DNA from: Blastochloris viridis
Lineage (GTDB): Bacteria; Pseudomonadota; Alphaproteobacteria; UBA2136; UBA6156
Assembly (NCBI GenBank): GCA_005768725.1
Contig: VAFM01000001.1
Location: 868,001-932,000 of the forward strand
Direction of reading: 5' to 3'
Length of the DNA stretch: 64,000 bases
Shown: positions 24,689 to 31,100 of the stretch, piece after piece
How positions within the stretch are numbered: the stretch's first letter is position 1
Layout of the letters: each line of letters begins with the position of its first letter
Notes under the pieces: generated by a model
What the model was told of the DNA's origin: nothing
The model's database searches: none
What the model saw: only the letters and a program-made list of their open reading frames with translations
Program-made: the position numbers and the translations under genes

Positions 24689-25510
24689 ATGTTCGAATCT
24701 CTCCGCAAAGCCTTCTCCCGCGTCAAAAAAGCTGCCGAGCTTTCGCCACACATCGATGACCTGTACGCCGCATTTGAAGAGCGCGAAGGCGATGCGCCGC
24801 TGAAGCGCCACGAGCGCGAACTTCTGGAAAATACACTGGCGTTCTCGGCCATCACCGCCGACGATGTGGGAATGCCGCGCGCCGATATCGTCGGCATTCC
24901 GCATACCGCTGATTTTGCCACGGTGCTGAAAGCGTTCCAGGACAGCTACCACAGCCGTCTGCCGGTAATGGGCGCCGACCTGGACGATATTAAAGGTCTC
25001 GTGACGTTGAAGGACGTGATCGCGCTGCTGGGCCGCGAACAGGATTTTGATATGGGCAAATTAGTGCGCCCGGTGACGTTCGTACCCGAAAGCATGCCCC
25101 TGCCCCGCGTACTGCACATCATGAAGCGTACCCGTGTGCCGCTGGTAATGGTGAGTGACGAATTCGGCGGGACCAGCGGGTTAATTACGCTGAAGGACAT
25201 CATGGAAGAAATTCTAGGTGACTTTGAAGACGAGCACGAGGATGGCAAGGGGCCGGGACTGACCTCGCTCGGTAACAAGCGTTACCGCGTGCAGGGCGAC
25301 TACGCGCTGGAAGACCTGGACAGCCAGCTTAATACCGACCTGGCCACCGCTTACGATGATGTGGAAACTATCGGCGGTGCTGTTATGCGTGAAGCCAAGA
25401 CCGTACCGGTGAAGGGCCAGACCTTCCGTTTGAGCGGGGGCGTGCATGTGACCGTGACCGGTAGCGATGGCCGCCGTGTCCTTTCGGTTGATGTGAAACT
25501 GGAAGACTAA
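24689..25510 (+). CDS. corC: CBS-domain protein of the CorC/HlyC type
   Basis: Soluble relative of the CNNM/CorC proteins implicated in Mg2+/Co2+ handling; the role is not firmly established in alphaproteobacteria. The 273-aa product has two CBS domains (about 62-120 and 128-185, the latter with RVPLVMVSDEFGGTSGLITL and KDIMEEILGD) and the C-terminal CorC_HlyC transporter-associated domain (RVQGDYALEDLDSQLNTDL onward, GGAVMREAKTVPVKGQ). No DUF21 membrane domain is present. ybeY precedes and lnt follows by 5 bases, a standard proteobacterial order. Confidence 0.9.
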   Translation: MFESLRKAFSRVKKAAELSPHIDDLYAAFEEREGDAPLKRHERELLENTLAFSAITADDVGMPRADIVGIPHTADFATVLKAFQDSYHSRLPVMGADLDDIKGLVTLKDVIALLGREQDFDMGKLVRPVTFVPESMPLPRVLHIMKRTRVPLVMVSDEFGGTSGLITLKDIMEEILGDFEDEHEDGKGPGLTSLGNKRYRVQGDYALEDLDSQLNTDLATAYDDVETIGGAVMREAKTVPVKGQTFRLSGGVHVTVTGSDGRRVLSVDVKLED

Positions 25511-25515
25511 GTTCT

Positions 25516-27036
25516 ATGACCCTTTCTGTTCTGACCTCACGCGTTTCTGTCTGGATGAACGCACGCGCCAAGCGCCCGATGGGTGTAGGCATTTTTGTGC
25601 TGGGTGCCTGTATGACCCTTGGGTATGCGCCCTTCGGCCTATGGCCGGTGGCGGTGTTGAGCCTGGCCGGTTTGTGGTGGATGGTACGCCATGCCAGCTC
25701 TTCCAAACAGGCGATGGGAGCCGCACTGGTGTGGGGCCTTGGGCACCACCTGACCGCGCTGTACTGGTTGCCGTGGGCCTTCTTCAAGGATTCCGGCGGT
25801 AGCTGGCTGGCGGCCATCGGCGGCGGTGTACCTGCCGTGGGCGTGCTGGCGCTGTTCAGCACCCTTACCTATGTGATGGCATCGTACGTCGCTTTCAAAC
25901 TGCTGCAACGCGACCGCCGCGTGCTGGGGGGTGTGGCGTGGGTGGCGACCATTGTGGTGCTCGAATTCCTCAAAGGCCTGCACCCGATGGGTTTCCCTTG
26001 GCTACCGGTGGGGGCTATCTTTGCCAGCAGCCTGACGCTGATGCAGACGGCGTCTCTGGGTGGCGTGTGGCTGCTCTCGGCGATCGGTGCAAGCCTGGCG
26101 GTACTGACCACCAGCGGCCATAAGCGCGCTTACATGGCCATTGCCGGTGTGATCGTCCTCATGGCGGGTTACGGTACATGGCGCCTGCAGCACATTCCGA
26201 TGAGCACGACCGGCGATATGGTACGTGTGGTGCAGCCGAACATCCAGAGCGCCCACAAATGGGACCCCAAGACGCGCCTGATGTTCCTGCAGGACACTCT
26301 TAAAGTGGCGCTGGATAACAATGAAGGCCCGGCACCGCATACCGTGATCATGCCCGAAACCGCCGTGGCATTTTATCTGCCGGAAGAAGATGATGTGCGC
26401 ATGGCGATCGCCAACCGCATTACGGCAAGCCTGCCTGCCGACAGCGGCCTGATCACCGGCAGCATCCGCCGCGGACCTAACCCCGGCAAACCGCTGCCGA
26501 AGTTTTATAACAGCTTTGTAGCACTGGATGGTCAAGGAGTTCTGCGCGGCGTGTACGACAAGCAACTGCTGGTGCCATTTGGAGAATATATTCCGCTGCG
26601 CGACTGGCTGGAGCGCCTGCCGCTGCCGATGCCGCTGCGCACACTCAGCCAAAGCCGCATTGACTTTAGTCATGGCACCCGCAGCCCGCTGCTGCCCACC
26701 CCGGCCGGTGAGGCGTTAGGGCTTATCTGCTACGAAGGTATCTTCCCGTGGCATGTGGCGCGCCACTCGGAAGAGGCGCGTTATCTGGCGAATATCACCA
26801 ATGACGGCTGGTTTACCGGCACTATTGCGTTGTACCAGCATGCGGCGCTTTCGCGTCTGCGCGCCGTGGAAACCGGGCTGCCGCTGGTGCGGGTTGCTAA
26901 CACCGGGCTTACATTGGTGTATGATGGCCTCGGGCGTGAAATACTACGATTGCCTATTAACGAAGCAGTACGGGCAGACGTCGACTTGCCCCCCCGGTTG
27001 CCCTCTACGCCTTTGTTATCGCTTTTAAATATGTAA
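25516..27036 (+). CDS. lnt: Apolipoprotein N-acyltransferase
   Basis: Lnt adds the third acyl chain to the N-terminal Cys of lipoproteins in the inner membrane. The 506-aa protein has about six N-terminal membrane helices (to about residue 215), a periplasmic carbon-nitrogen-hydrolase domain and a C-terminal hydrophobic end. The catalytic triad is visible: Glu281 in MPETAV, Lys349 in YDKQLLVPFGEY and Cys405 in CYEGIFP. LANITNDGWF is also conserved. At least two lipoproteins encoded in this window (FlgH and the DUF3833 protein) would be substrates. Confidence 0.96.
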   Translation: MTLSVLTSRVSVWMNARAKRPMGVGIFVLGACMTLGYAPFGLWPVAVLSLAGLWWMVRHASSSKQAMGAALVWGLGHHLTALYWLPWAFFKDSGGSWLAAIGGGVPAVGVLALFSTLTYVMASYVAFKLLQRDRRVLGGVAWVATIVVLEFLKGLHPMGFPWLPVGAIFASSLTLMQTASLGGVWLLSAIGASLAVLTTSGHKRAYMAIAGVIVLMAGYGTWRLQHIPMSTTGDMVRVVQPNIQSAHKWDPKTRLMFLQDTLKVALDNNEGPAPHTVIMPETAVAFYLPEEDDVRMAIANRITASLPADSGLITGSIRRGPNPGKPLPKFYNSFVALDGQGVLRGVYDKQLLVPFGEYIPLRDWLERLPLPMPLRTLSQSRIDFSHGTRSPLLPTPAGEALGLICYEGIFPWHVARHSEEARYLANITNDGWFTGTIALYQHAALSRLRAVETGLPLVRVANTGLTLVYDGLGREILRLPINEAVRADVDLPPRLPSTPLLSLLNM

Positions 27037-27168
27037 ACGCATTCGTTTTATTAGATGTGAACCGCTTCGCTTTTTGCCGTATCGCTTCGCTTAGTATTAA
27101 GCAGTTAGGGTAGCTTGGCATCAAGATATCGTATTGTATTCATATTACACTTCGTTTATAAGAGCCCC

Positions 27169-27567
27169 ATGACTCCACGCCCCCGCGACCCGATTGATAC
27201 CCACGTAGGCCAACGCCTGCGTCTGCGCCGTACCATGACAGGTATGAGCCAGGAGCGTCTGGGCGATGCCATCGGTGTGAGCTTCCAGATGGTGCAGAAG
27301 TACGAGCGTGGCGACTGCCGCGTCGGTGCCAGCCGTCTGATGAAAATCTCTTCGGCCCTCGGTGTGCCGGTCTCGTTCTTCTTTGAAGGTTTTCAGGGTG
27401 CAGCTCCGGCTCTGGCTGTTGCCGAAGACAAGAAGAGTCTGGATGAAAAGGTCCTTCACAGCAAGGAAACCATTGATCTGCTGAAGGCCTACTATTCTCT
27501 TCCGGAAGCCGTGCGCAAGCACGTGCTGGGCATGATCAAAGGACTTGATAAAGAGCAAGCCGCTTAA
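27169..27567 (+). CDS. XRE-family transcriptional regulator, PraR-like
   Basis: A 132-aa DNA-binding regulator. The N-terminal HTH is very close to the alphaproteobacterial PraR/PhrR type: DPIDTHVGQRLRLRRTMTGM, SQERLGDAIGVSFQMVQKYE, RGDCRVGASRLMKISSALGV, PVSFFFEGF. The C-terminal 50 residues form a charged helical domain (ETIDLLKAYYSLPEAVRKHV). The start at 27169 is chosen to match family N-termini; the open frame extends to 27115. In Rhizobiales this gene also sits between lnt and metK, so it belongs to the ancestral block. Targets in this organism are unknown. Confidence 0.9.
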   Translation: MTPRPRDPIDTHVGQRLRLRRTMTGMSQERLGDAIGVSFQMVQKYERGDCRVGASRLMKISSALGVPVSFFFEGFQGAAPALAVAEDKKSLDEKVLHSKETIDLLKAYYSLPEAVRKHVLGMIKGLDKEQAA

Positions 27568-27568
27568 C

Positions 27569-27595
27569 AAAAACCCGCCGGATGGCGGGTTTTTG
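27569..27595. terminator. Bidirectional terminator between praR-like gene and phoH
   Basis: AAAAACCCGCC GGAT GGCGGGTTTTT is a perfect stem with A- and T-runs, between convergent genes. Confidence 0.92.
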
Positions 27596-27602
27596 TTTTA
27601 TT

Positions 27603-28616
27603 TTATTCACCCAGTTTAAAATTCAGTTGGCGCTCACGCTCGGCATAGGCAGTGACAATGGTGGAGACCAGCGGGTGGCGCACGACGTCGCTTTCGCGGA
27701 AACGAACAATCTCGATATCGCGGAGGCCGTCGAGGGTTTCGATCGCATCCTTCAGACCATTCGGTTGCGGCACATAGCCGTTGGGGGTACGCAGCGGCGG
27801 AAGGTCGGACTGGGCGGGGTCTCCGGTGACGAACATGCGGGAATTTTCGCCGAGACGGGTGAGGAACATCTTCATCTGCGTCGGCGTGGTGTTCTGGGCT
27901 TCGTCCAGCAGCATGATGCTGTCTTTAATGGTACGGCCGCGCATATAGGCCAGCGGTGCAATTTCAATCTGGCCGGATTCGCGCATCTTGGCCCAGCGTT
28001 CGCGGCCCAATGTATCATCCAGTGCATCAAACAGCGGACGCAGATACGGATCAATCTTCTCTTCAAATGTGCCGGGCAGGAAGCCCAGGCGCTCACCGGC
28101 TTCCAAAACCGGGCGGGTCAGGATAATGCGGGAGACCTGGCGGCCCACCAGCATGCTGACGGCCTGCGCCACCGCCAGATAGGTTTTACCGGTACCGGCC
28201 GGGCCGGTGCCGAAAACCAGCGTGTTCTTTTGCAGAGCCGAAACATAGCGGTGCTGGGTAACGCTGCGTGGCATAAGCTTGAGTTGGGGTGTGGCGATGA
28301 CCGTCGAGCCGCTCAGCAGATCGGCCGAGCGCATGGAATTATCGAGCACGCCGTCGGTCAGGCGCAGCGCGGCTTCCACCTGCGAGGGGCTGATGGCGAC
28401 GCCGTTTTTGAGAAGTTCGTACAGGTCTTCCAGCACCTGTTTGGCCTGCCCGGCCTGCGGGGCGGGACCGAAAATCGCCAACTGGTTACCGCGGGTGACG
28501 AGTTGCACCCCGAGATTGTCTTCGATCAGCTGCAGGTGAGCATCGTGGCGACCGCACAGGTCTTGCAACAACTGGTTGGAGGAGAAGGTGAGTTGGAGAG
28601 GCGACTGTTCGGGCAT
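27603..28616 (-). CDS. phoH: PhoH-like ATPase
   Basis: A PhoH/YbeZ-family P-loop ATPase, usually encoded with YbeY and thought to act with it in RNA metabolism. Walker A is GTGPAGTGKTYLAVAQAV, Walker B is IMLLDEAQNTTPTQMKMF, and TRPVLEAGERLGFLPG is the family signature between them. The N-terminal 80 residues form the KH-like region. The ATG at 28616 (MPEQSPLQLTF) is favoured over a GTG two codons upstream because a TAGACA-17-AATACT promoter ends 7 bases before it. Unlike the usual phoH-ybeY order, here phoH is convergent with ybeY-corC-lnt, so an inversion has occurred. Confidence 0.95.
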   Translation of the reverse strand: MPEQSPLQLTFSSNQLLQDLCGRHDAHLQLIEDNLGVQLVTRGNQLAIFGPAPQAGQAKQVLEDLYELLKNGVAISPSQVEAALRLTDGVLDNSMRSADLLSGSTVIATPQLKLMPRSVTQHRYVSALQKNTLVFGTGPAGTGKTYLAVAQAVSMLVGRQVSRIILTRPVLEAGERLGFLPGTFEEKIDPYLRPLFDALDDTLGRERWAKMRESGQIEIAPLAYMRGRTIKDSIMLLDEAQNTTPTQMKMFLTRLGENSRMFVTGDPAQSDLPPLRTPNGYVPQPNGLKDAIETLDGLRDIEIVRFRESDVVRHPLVSTIVTAYAERERQLNFKLGE

Positions 28617-28623
28617 TGGCACA

Positions 28624-28652
28624 AGTATTCAGCGTTTTAAGGCGTGTGTCTA
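28624..28652 (-). promoter_or_regulatory. Leaderless-type promoter of phoH
   Basis: On the minus strand TAGACA (28647-28652), 17 bases, AATACT (28624-28629), then 7 bases to ATG 28616; no Shine-Dalgarno. Confidence 0.6.
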
Positions 28653-28737
28653 GTAGCTGGGCATATCGTTTTCGGGAAAGCCTTGCTACGCGTCATTCTG
28701 ATCCTTATAGGCTTAGGGCCTGCAGGCGCTGACAGAC

Positions 28738-28772
28738 ATAAAAAACGACCCTGCTGATTCTTCAGCAGGGTC
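28738..28772 (-). terminator. Intrinsic terminator after the small membrane-gene pair
   Basis: On the minus strand a 10-bp stem GACCCTGCTG/CAGCAGGGTC with a 6-base loop is followed by a T-run. Confidence 0.9.
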
Positions 28773-28791
28773 TGTGATTCGCTCAAAAGGG

Positions 28792-29058
28792 TCATGCCGC
28801 TTTTTTCTGTTCCGGTACCGCATCGGTTTTGCGGTTTGGCCGCATCCGCATCATGAATGCGAATTTGCGTGGCTGTTCCAGACGGGTGTCCGTGATCACG
28901 GTCACCGGCTGTACATTTTCCGTCGCCGCAGGTTGCTGCGTCGTGTTCTCACCGGGGTTAACGAGATGAGGGTATTTATTCTCGGCATACCAGACCAACG
29001 CCTGAAGACATGCATACAGGCCTATGACAACCAACACGATGATGTGAAGGGGATCCAT
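28792..29058 (-). CDS. Small single-span membrane protein, 88 aa
   Basis: From ATG 29058 (Shine-Dalgarno AGGAAG, 5 bases upstream) the product starts MDPLHIIVLVVIGLYACLQA: one N-terminal membrane helix, then a 60-residue polar tail that is basic at the end (RKFAFMMRMRPNRKTDAVPE). The topology is probably C-in. The gene begins 2 bases after the stop of the 39-aa gene, indicating translational coupling, and both end at the terminator at 28738-28772. The family is not recognised. Confidence 0.65.
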   Translation of the reverse strand: MDPLHIIVLVVIGLYACLQALVWYAENKYPHLVNPGENTTQQPAATENVQPVTVITDTRLEQPRKFAFMMRMRPNRKTDAVPEQKKAA

Positions 29059-29060
29059 GA

Positions 29061-29180
29061 TCACTTCCTGCCTGTCTGCTTGGTCTTGTAGTTGAAGTAC
29101 TCATAGATGCCTGCACATATGCACATACATCCCAAAATAGCCGTGGCCCAGTAGATCCACTCTCCGTTTACGCTTTCCAT
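29061..29180 (-). CDS. Membrane micropeptide, 39 aa
   Basis: ATG 29180 follows GGCGGAGGCTGAA (a good Shine-Dalgarno). The 39-residue product MESVNGEWIYWATAILGCMC... has one membrane helix (residues 9-25) rich in cysteines (three within five residues, CMCIC) and a short basic tail (NYKTKQTGRK). The stop at 29061-29063 overlaps the translation-initiation region of the next small gene, so the pair is a two-gene operon. The cysteine cluster in the helix could be a metal or redox site, which is speculative. Confidence 0.65.
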   Translation of the reverse strand: MESVNGEWIYWATAILGCMCICAGIYEYFNYKTKQTGRK

Positions 29181-29249
29181 TTCAGCCTCCGCCGCCAAAA
29201 AATAAGATGTGTTGCTTGTTACGCGATTACGTAATCTTACGTACTTAAA

Positions 29250-29675
29250 TTAGGCGAGCGAAACCGCCATCACAAGGGCATCTCCTTGCGTTTTGCTTAC
29301 AGGATCGCGGTAATATCCGCCCCTTTTGCCGATTTTTTGGAGACCGTGTGTCTCGTACAGCTTGATAGCAGCGACGTTGGTGGCATCGACCTCTAATGTA
29401 AGTCCTTCACATTGCTTGCTACGCGCCATTTCCAATGCTGCCTGAACCAGTGCGGAGCCAAAATGTTTACGGCGATGTTCCGGTGCCACGTAGAGGGTGA
29501 GGATATCGGCCTGAGCTAGTGGCATGGCTTGAATCAGACTATACCCTGCGGCGTAAGGCTGGTCGGTTATCAGCAGATAATGATGGGGTGTGGCCAGCAG
29601 CGCTTCGGCCTGCGCACGTGTGAGAACCGGGTCGCTCCAGTTTTCCGGCAGGGTGGCGGCCAGCACGATGGCCAC
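29250..29675 (-). CDS. rimI: Ribosomal-protein-S18-alanine N-acetyltransferase RimI
   Basis: A GNAT enzyme encoded with tsaB, as in many bacteria. The 141-aa product has the CoA loop LYVAPEHRRKHFGSALVQAA, EVDATNVAAIKLYETHGLQK and the C-terminal RGGYYRD segment that is diagnostic for RimI. The start is 1 base after the tsaB stop. The exact acceptor (S18 or another N-terminus) is by homology only. Confidence 0.88.
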   Translation of the reverse strand: MAIVLAATLPENWSDPVLTRAQAEALLATPHHYLLITDQPYAAGYSLIQAMPLAQADILTLYVAPEHRRKHFGSALVQAALEMARSKQCEGLTLEVDATNVAAIKLYETHGLQKIGKRGGYYRDPVSKTQGDALVMAVSLA

Positions 29676-29676
29676 G

Positions 29677-30288
29677 TTACTGCACCTTCTTGTACGTAAG
29701 GGGCTTGATGTAGACCGGCTGCGGCGGCAGGTGCGCGTCGGTGTTTTGCGCCAGCGTCAGCATATGGCGGGCATCCAGAGTGGTGATAGGTGTCGCTGTG
29801 GCGTGCATCAGGCTGGCTTGCGCAAAGAGGGTACCTTCGGTGGGGGGTACGGCACTGCATGCGGCGGTGGTGTGCGGCTCGGCATTTGCGCTGAACGTTT
29901 GCGTGTAGGCTTGGCCGCCGGCGGCATCCAGCAGCACCGTGAAGTCGGTTTGGGGATGATGGTCAGCGCGAATCTGAGTGGCCAGAGCCTGCAGCGTGGA
30001 GAGACCGATGATCTGGAGGGACGGATTGAGAAGCTTGAAAGCCTCGGCGGTGGCCAGGCCGAGACGGATACCGGTGAAGCTGCCGGGGCCGATGGCGACG
30101 AGGATCGTGCGGATATCCTTCACCGTGACGTTGGCCTGCTGCATCAGGCGTTGCAGTTCGGTGGGGAGGATATCGGAACTGCGCGGTGCTTCGGTGGTGA
30201 AATGCACACTACCTTCATCTATCTGAATAGCCATAGAAAGTCCGGCAAAAGAGCAATCAAGTGCGAGCGTGGCGTGCGGGGTCGTCAT
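29677..30288 (-). CDS. tsaB: tRNA t6A biosynthesis protein TsaB
   Basis: TsaB is the inactive TsaD paralogue that scaffolds TsaD and TsaE in making threonylcarbamoyladenosine-37 of tRNAs. The 203-aa sequence has LALDCSFAGLSMAI at the N-terminus and the signature AIGPGSFTGIRLGLATAEAF. The C-terminal lobe is short, as usual. Its partner TsaE is encoded at 58354 in this window; TsaD is not here. No Shine-Dalgarno; TTGACC with a weak CAAAAA -10 lies at the leaderless distance. Confidence 0.93.
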   Translation of the reverse strand: MTTPHATLALDCSFAGLSMAIQIDEGSVHFTTEAPRSSDILPTELQRLMQQANVTVKDIRTILVAIGPGSFTGIRLGLATAEAFKLLNPSLQIIGLSTLQALATQIRADHHPQTDFTVLLDAAGGQAYTQTFSANAEPHTTAACSAVPPTEGTLFAQASLMHATATPITTLDARHMLTLAQNTDAHLPPQPVYIKPLTYKKVQ

Positions 30289-30355
30289 GGGGGCTTTTTG
30301 GCCTGTCAGCTTCGTTTGGTCAAGGGGTTATAAGATTGCAAGGAGAGAGAACCCC

Positions 30356-30562
30356 ATGAGCCTTATCAACGGAGGCCCCTTGCCCATCGCGATCGTCGCG
30401 CAGGAAACCCTGCCGCGTGAAGCGCGTGAGCCTGTACAGGCCAAGCCCCTGCCGAAAGGCGAGGCTGCCGCCCATTATCAGGCCAACAAGGATGCCGCCC
30501 GACGCCCGCCTCAGAAAGAAACCCCAGATGACCGCGGGCAACGCGTAGATATTGACGCCTAA
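30356..30562 (+). CDS. Small polar protein of unknown function, 68 aa
   Basis: ATG 30356 has AAGGAGAGAG upstream, a strong Shine-Dalgarno. The protein starts MSLINGGPLPIAIVAQETLP and continues with a Pro/Ala/Lys-rich, probably disordered tail (EPVQAKPLPKGEAAAHYQAN, RRPPQKETPDDRGQRVDIDA). No membrane or signal sequence. It lies upstream of the rod-like gene in the same direction; the final codons contain the -35 of the next promoter. Function unknown. Confidence 0.5.
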   Translation: MSLINGGPLPIAIVAQETLPREAREPVQAKPLPKGEAAAHYQANKDAARRPPQKETPDDRGQRVDIDA

Positions 30563-30580
30563 GGGTTAACTACCGATAAT
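30552..30580 (+). promoter_or_regulatory. Promoter of the miniature rod-like gene
   Basis: TTGACG (30552-30557), 17 bases, GATAAT (30575-30580). The transcript would begin about 55 bases before ATG 30643. Confidence 0.6.
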
Positions 30581-30642
30581 AATAACGCCTTGAACTAGGC
30601 AGAGTGCCGTGGAAAGCGCTCTTACAACCAGGAGAGAAAAGC

Positions 30643-30972
30643 ATGACGCTTGAGATTTCGGCCAAGATGGCCAGTATTACCGGCCTGCGCAAGCAGGAAG
30701 AACGTGTGGCCAAGGCCGCCGTCGATATTTCCAACGCCTTTACCTCGGCCCAGAATGCCATGGCTGCCGACAGCGTCGCCATCAGCGACCGTGCTGCCGT
30801 TGTGCCTGCTGTGGAAGATGCCGTGCGCGGTGCCGTATTGAGTGACGGCGACGTGACCCAGCCGATCGTCGATATGTTGCAGGCGGTCAGCGCTTATAAG
30901 GCCAATGCCGCGGCGTTCCGTGTGACATCGGATCTGGAGCAGGCGACTTTGGATATGATCGGGAAGAAATAG
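30643..30972 (+). CDS. Miniature flagellar rod/hook-family-like protein, 109 aa
   Basis: ATG 30643 has ACCAGGAGAGAAAAGC upstream. The N-terminus (KMASITGLRKQEERVAKAAV, DISNAFTS) follows the FlgB/FlgC/FlgG axial motif 'aGL.aq..rl.v.a.NiaNa.T', and the C-terminus (VTQPIVDMLQAVSAYKANAA, AFRVTSDLEQATLDMIG) matches the rod C-terminal helix 'VdlveemvnmI.a.raYeaN'. Only about 50 residues lie between, so the central domain of FlgC or FlgF is missing. This suggests a rod adaptor or an orphan minimal axial protein. It lies outside the flagellar clusters with its own promoter and terminator. The assignment rests on end motifs. Confidence 0.6.
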   Translation: MTLEISAKMASITGLRKQEERVAKAAVDISNAFTSAQNAMAADSVAISDRAAVVPAVEDAVRGAVLSDGDVTQPIVDMLQAVSAYKANAAAFRVTSDLEQATLDMIGKK

Positions 30973-30989
30973 ATTTTTCGTTGCCTTTT

Positions 30990-31013
30990 AAGCCCGCATT
31001 TGCGGGCTTTTTT
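30990..31013 (+). terminator. Intrinsic terminator after the rod-like gene
   Basis: AGCCCGCA TT TGCGGGCT followed by T-run. Confidence 0.88.
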
Positions 31014-31100
31014 AAGTCTGGAGAGGGCTTGCGGGGCTGTGTGGAGAAGCGTAGGGTGACGCTTGTTTAACAGTACCAAAAAGACCAATGCGGAGAGCCT

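Noticed and set aside
30572..30579. Sigma-28-like ACCGATAA before the rod-like gene
   Set aside because: The -10 resembles GCCGATAA, but there is no TAAA -35 at the right distance; a TTGACG-17-GATAAT promoter fits better.
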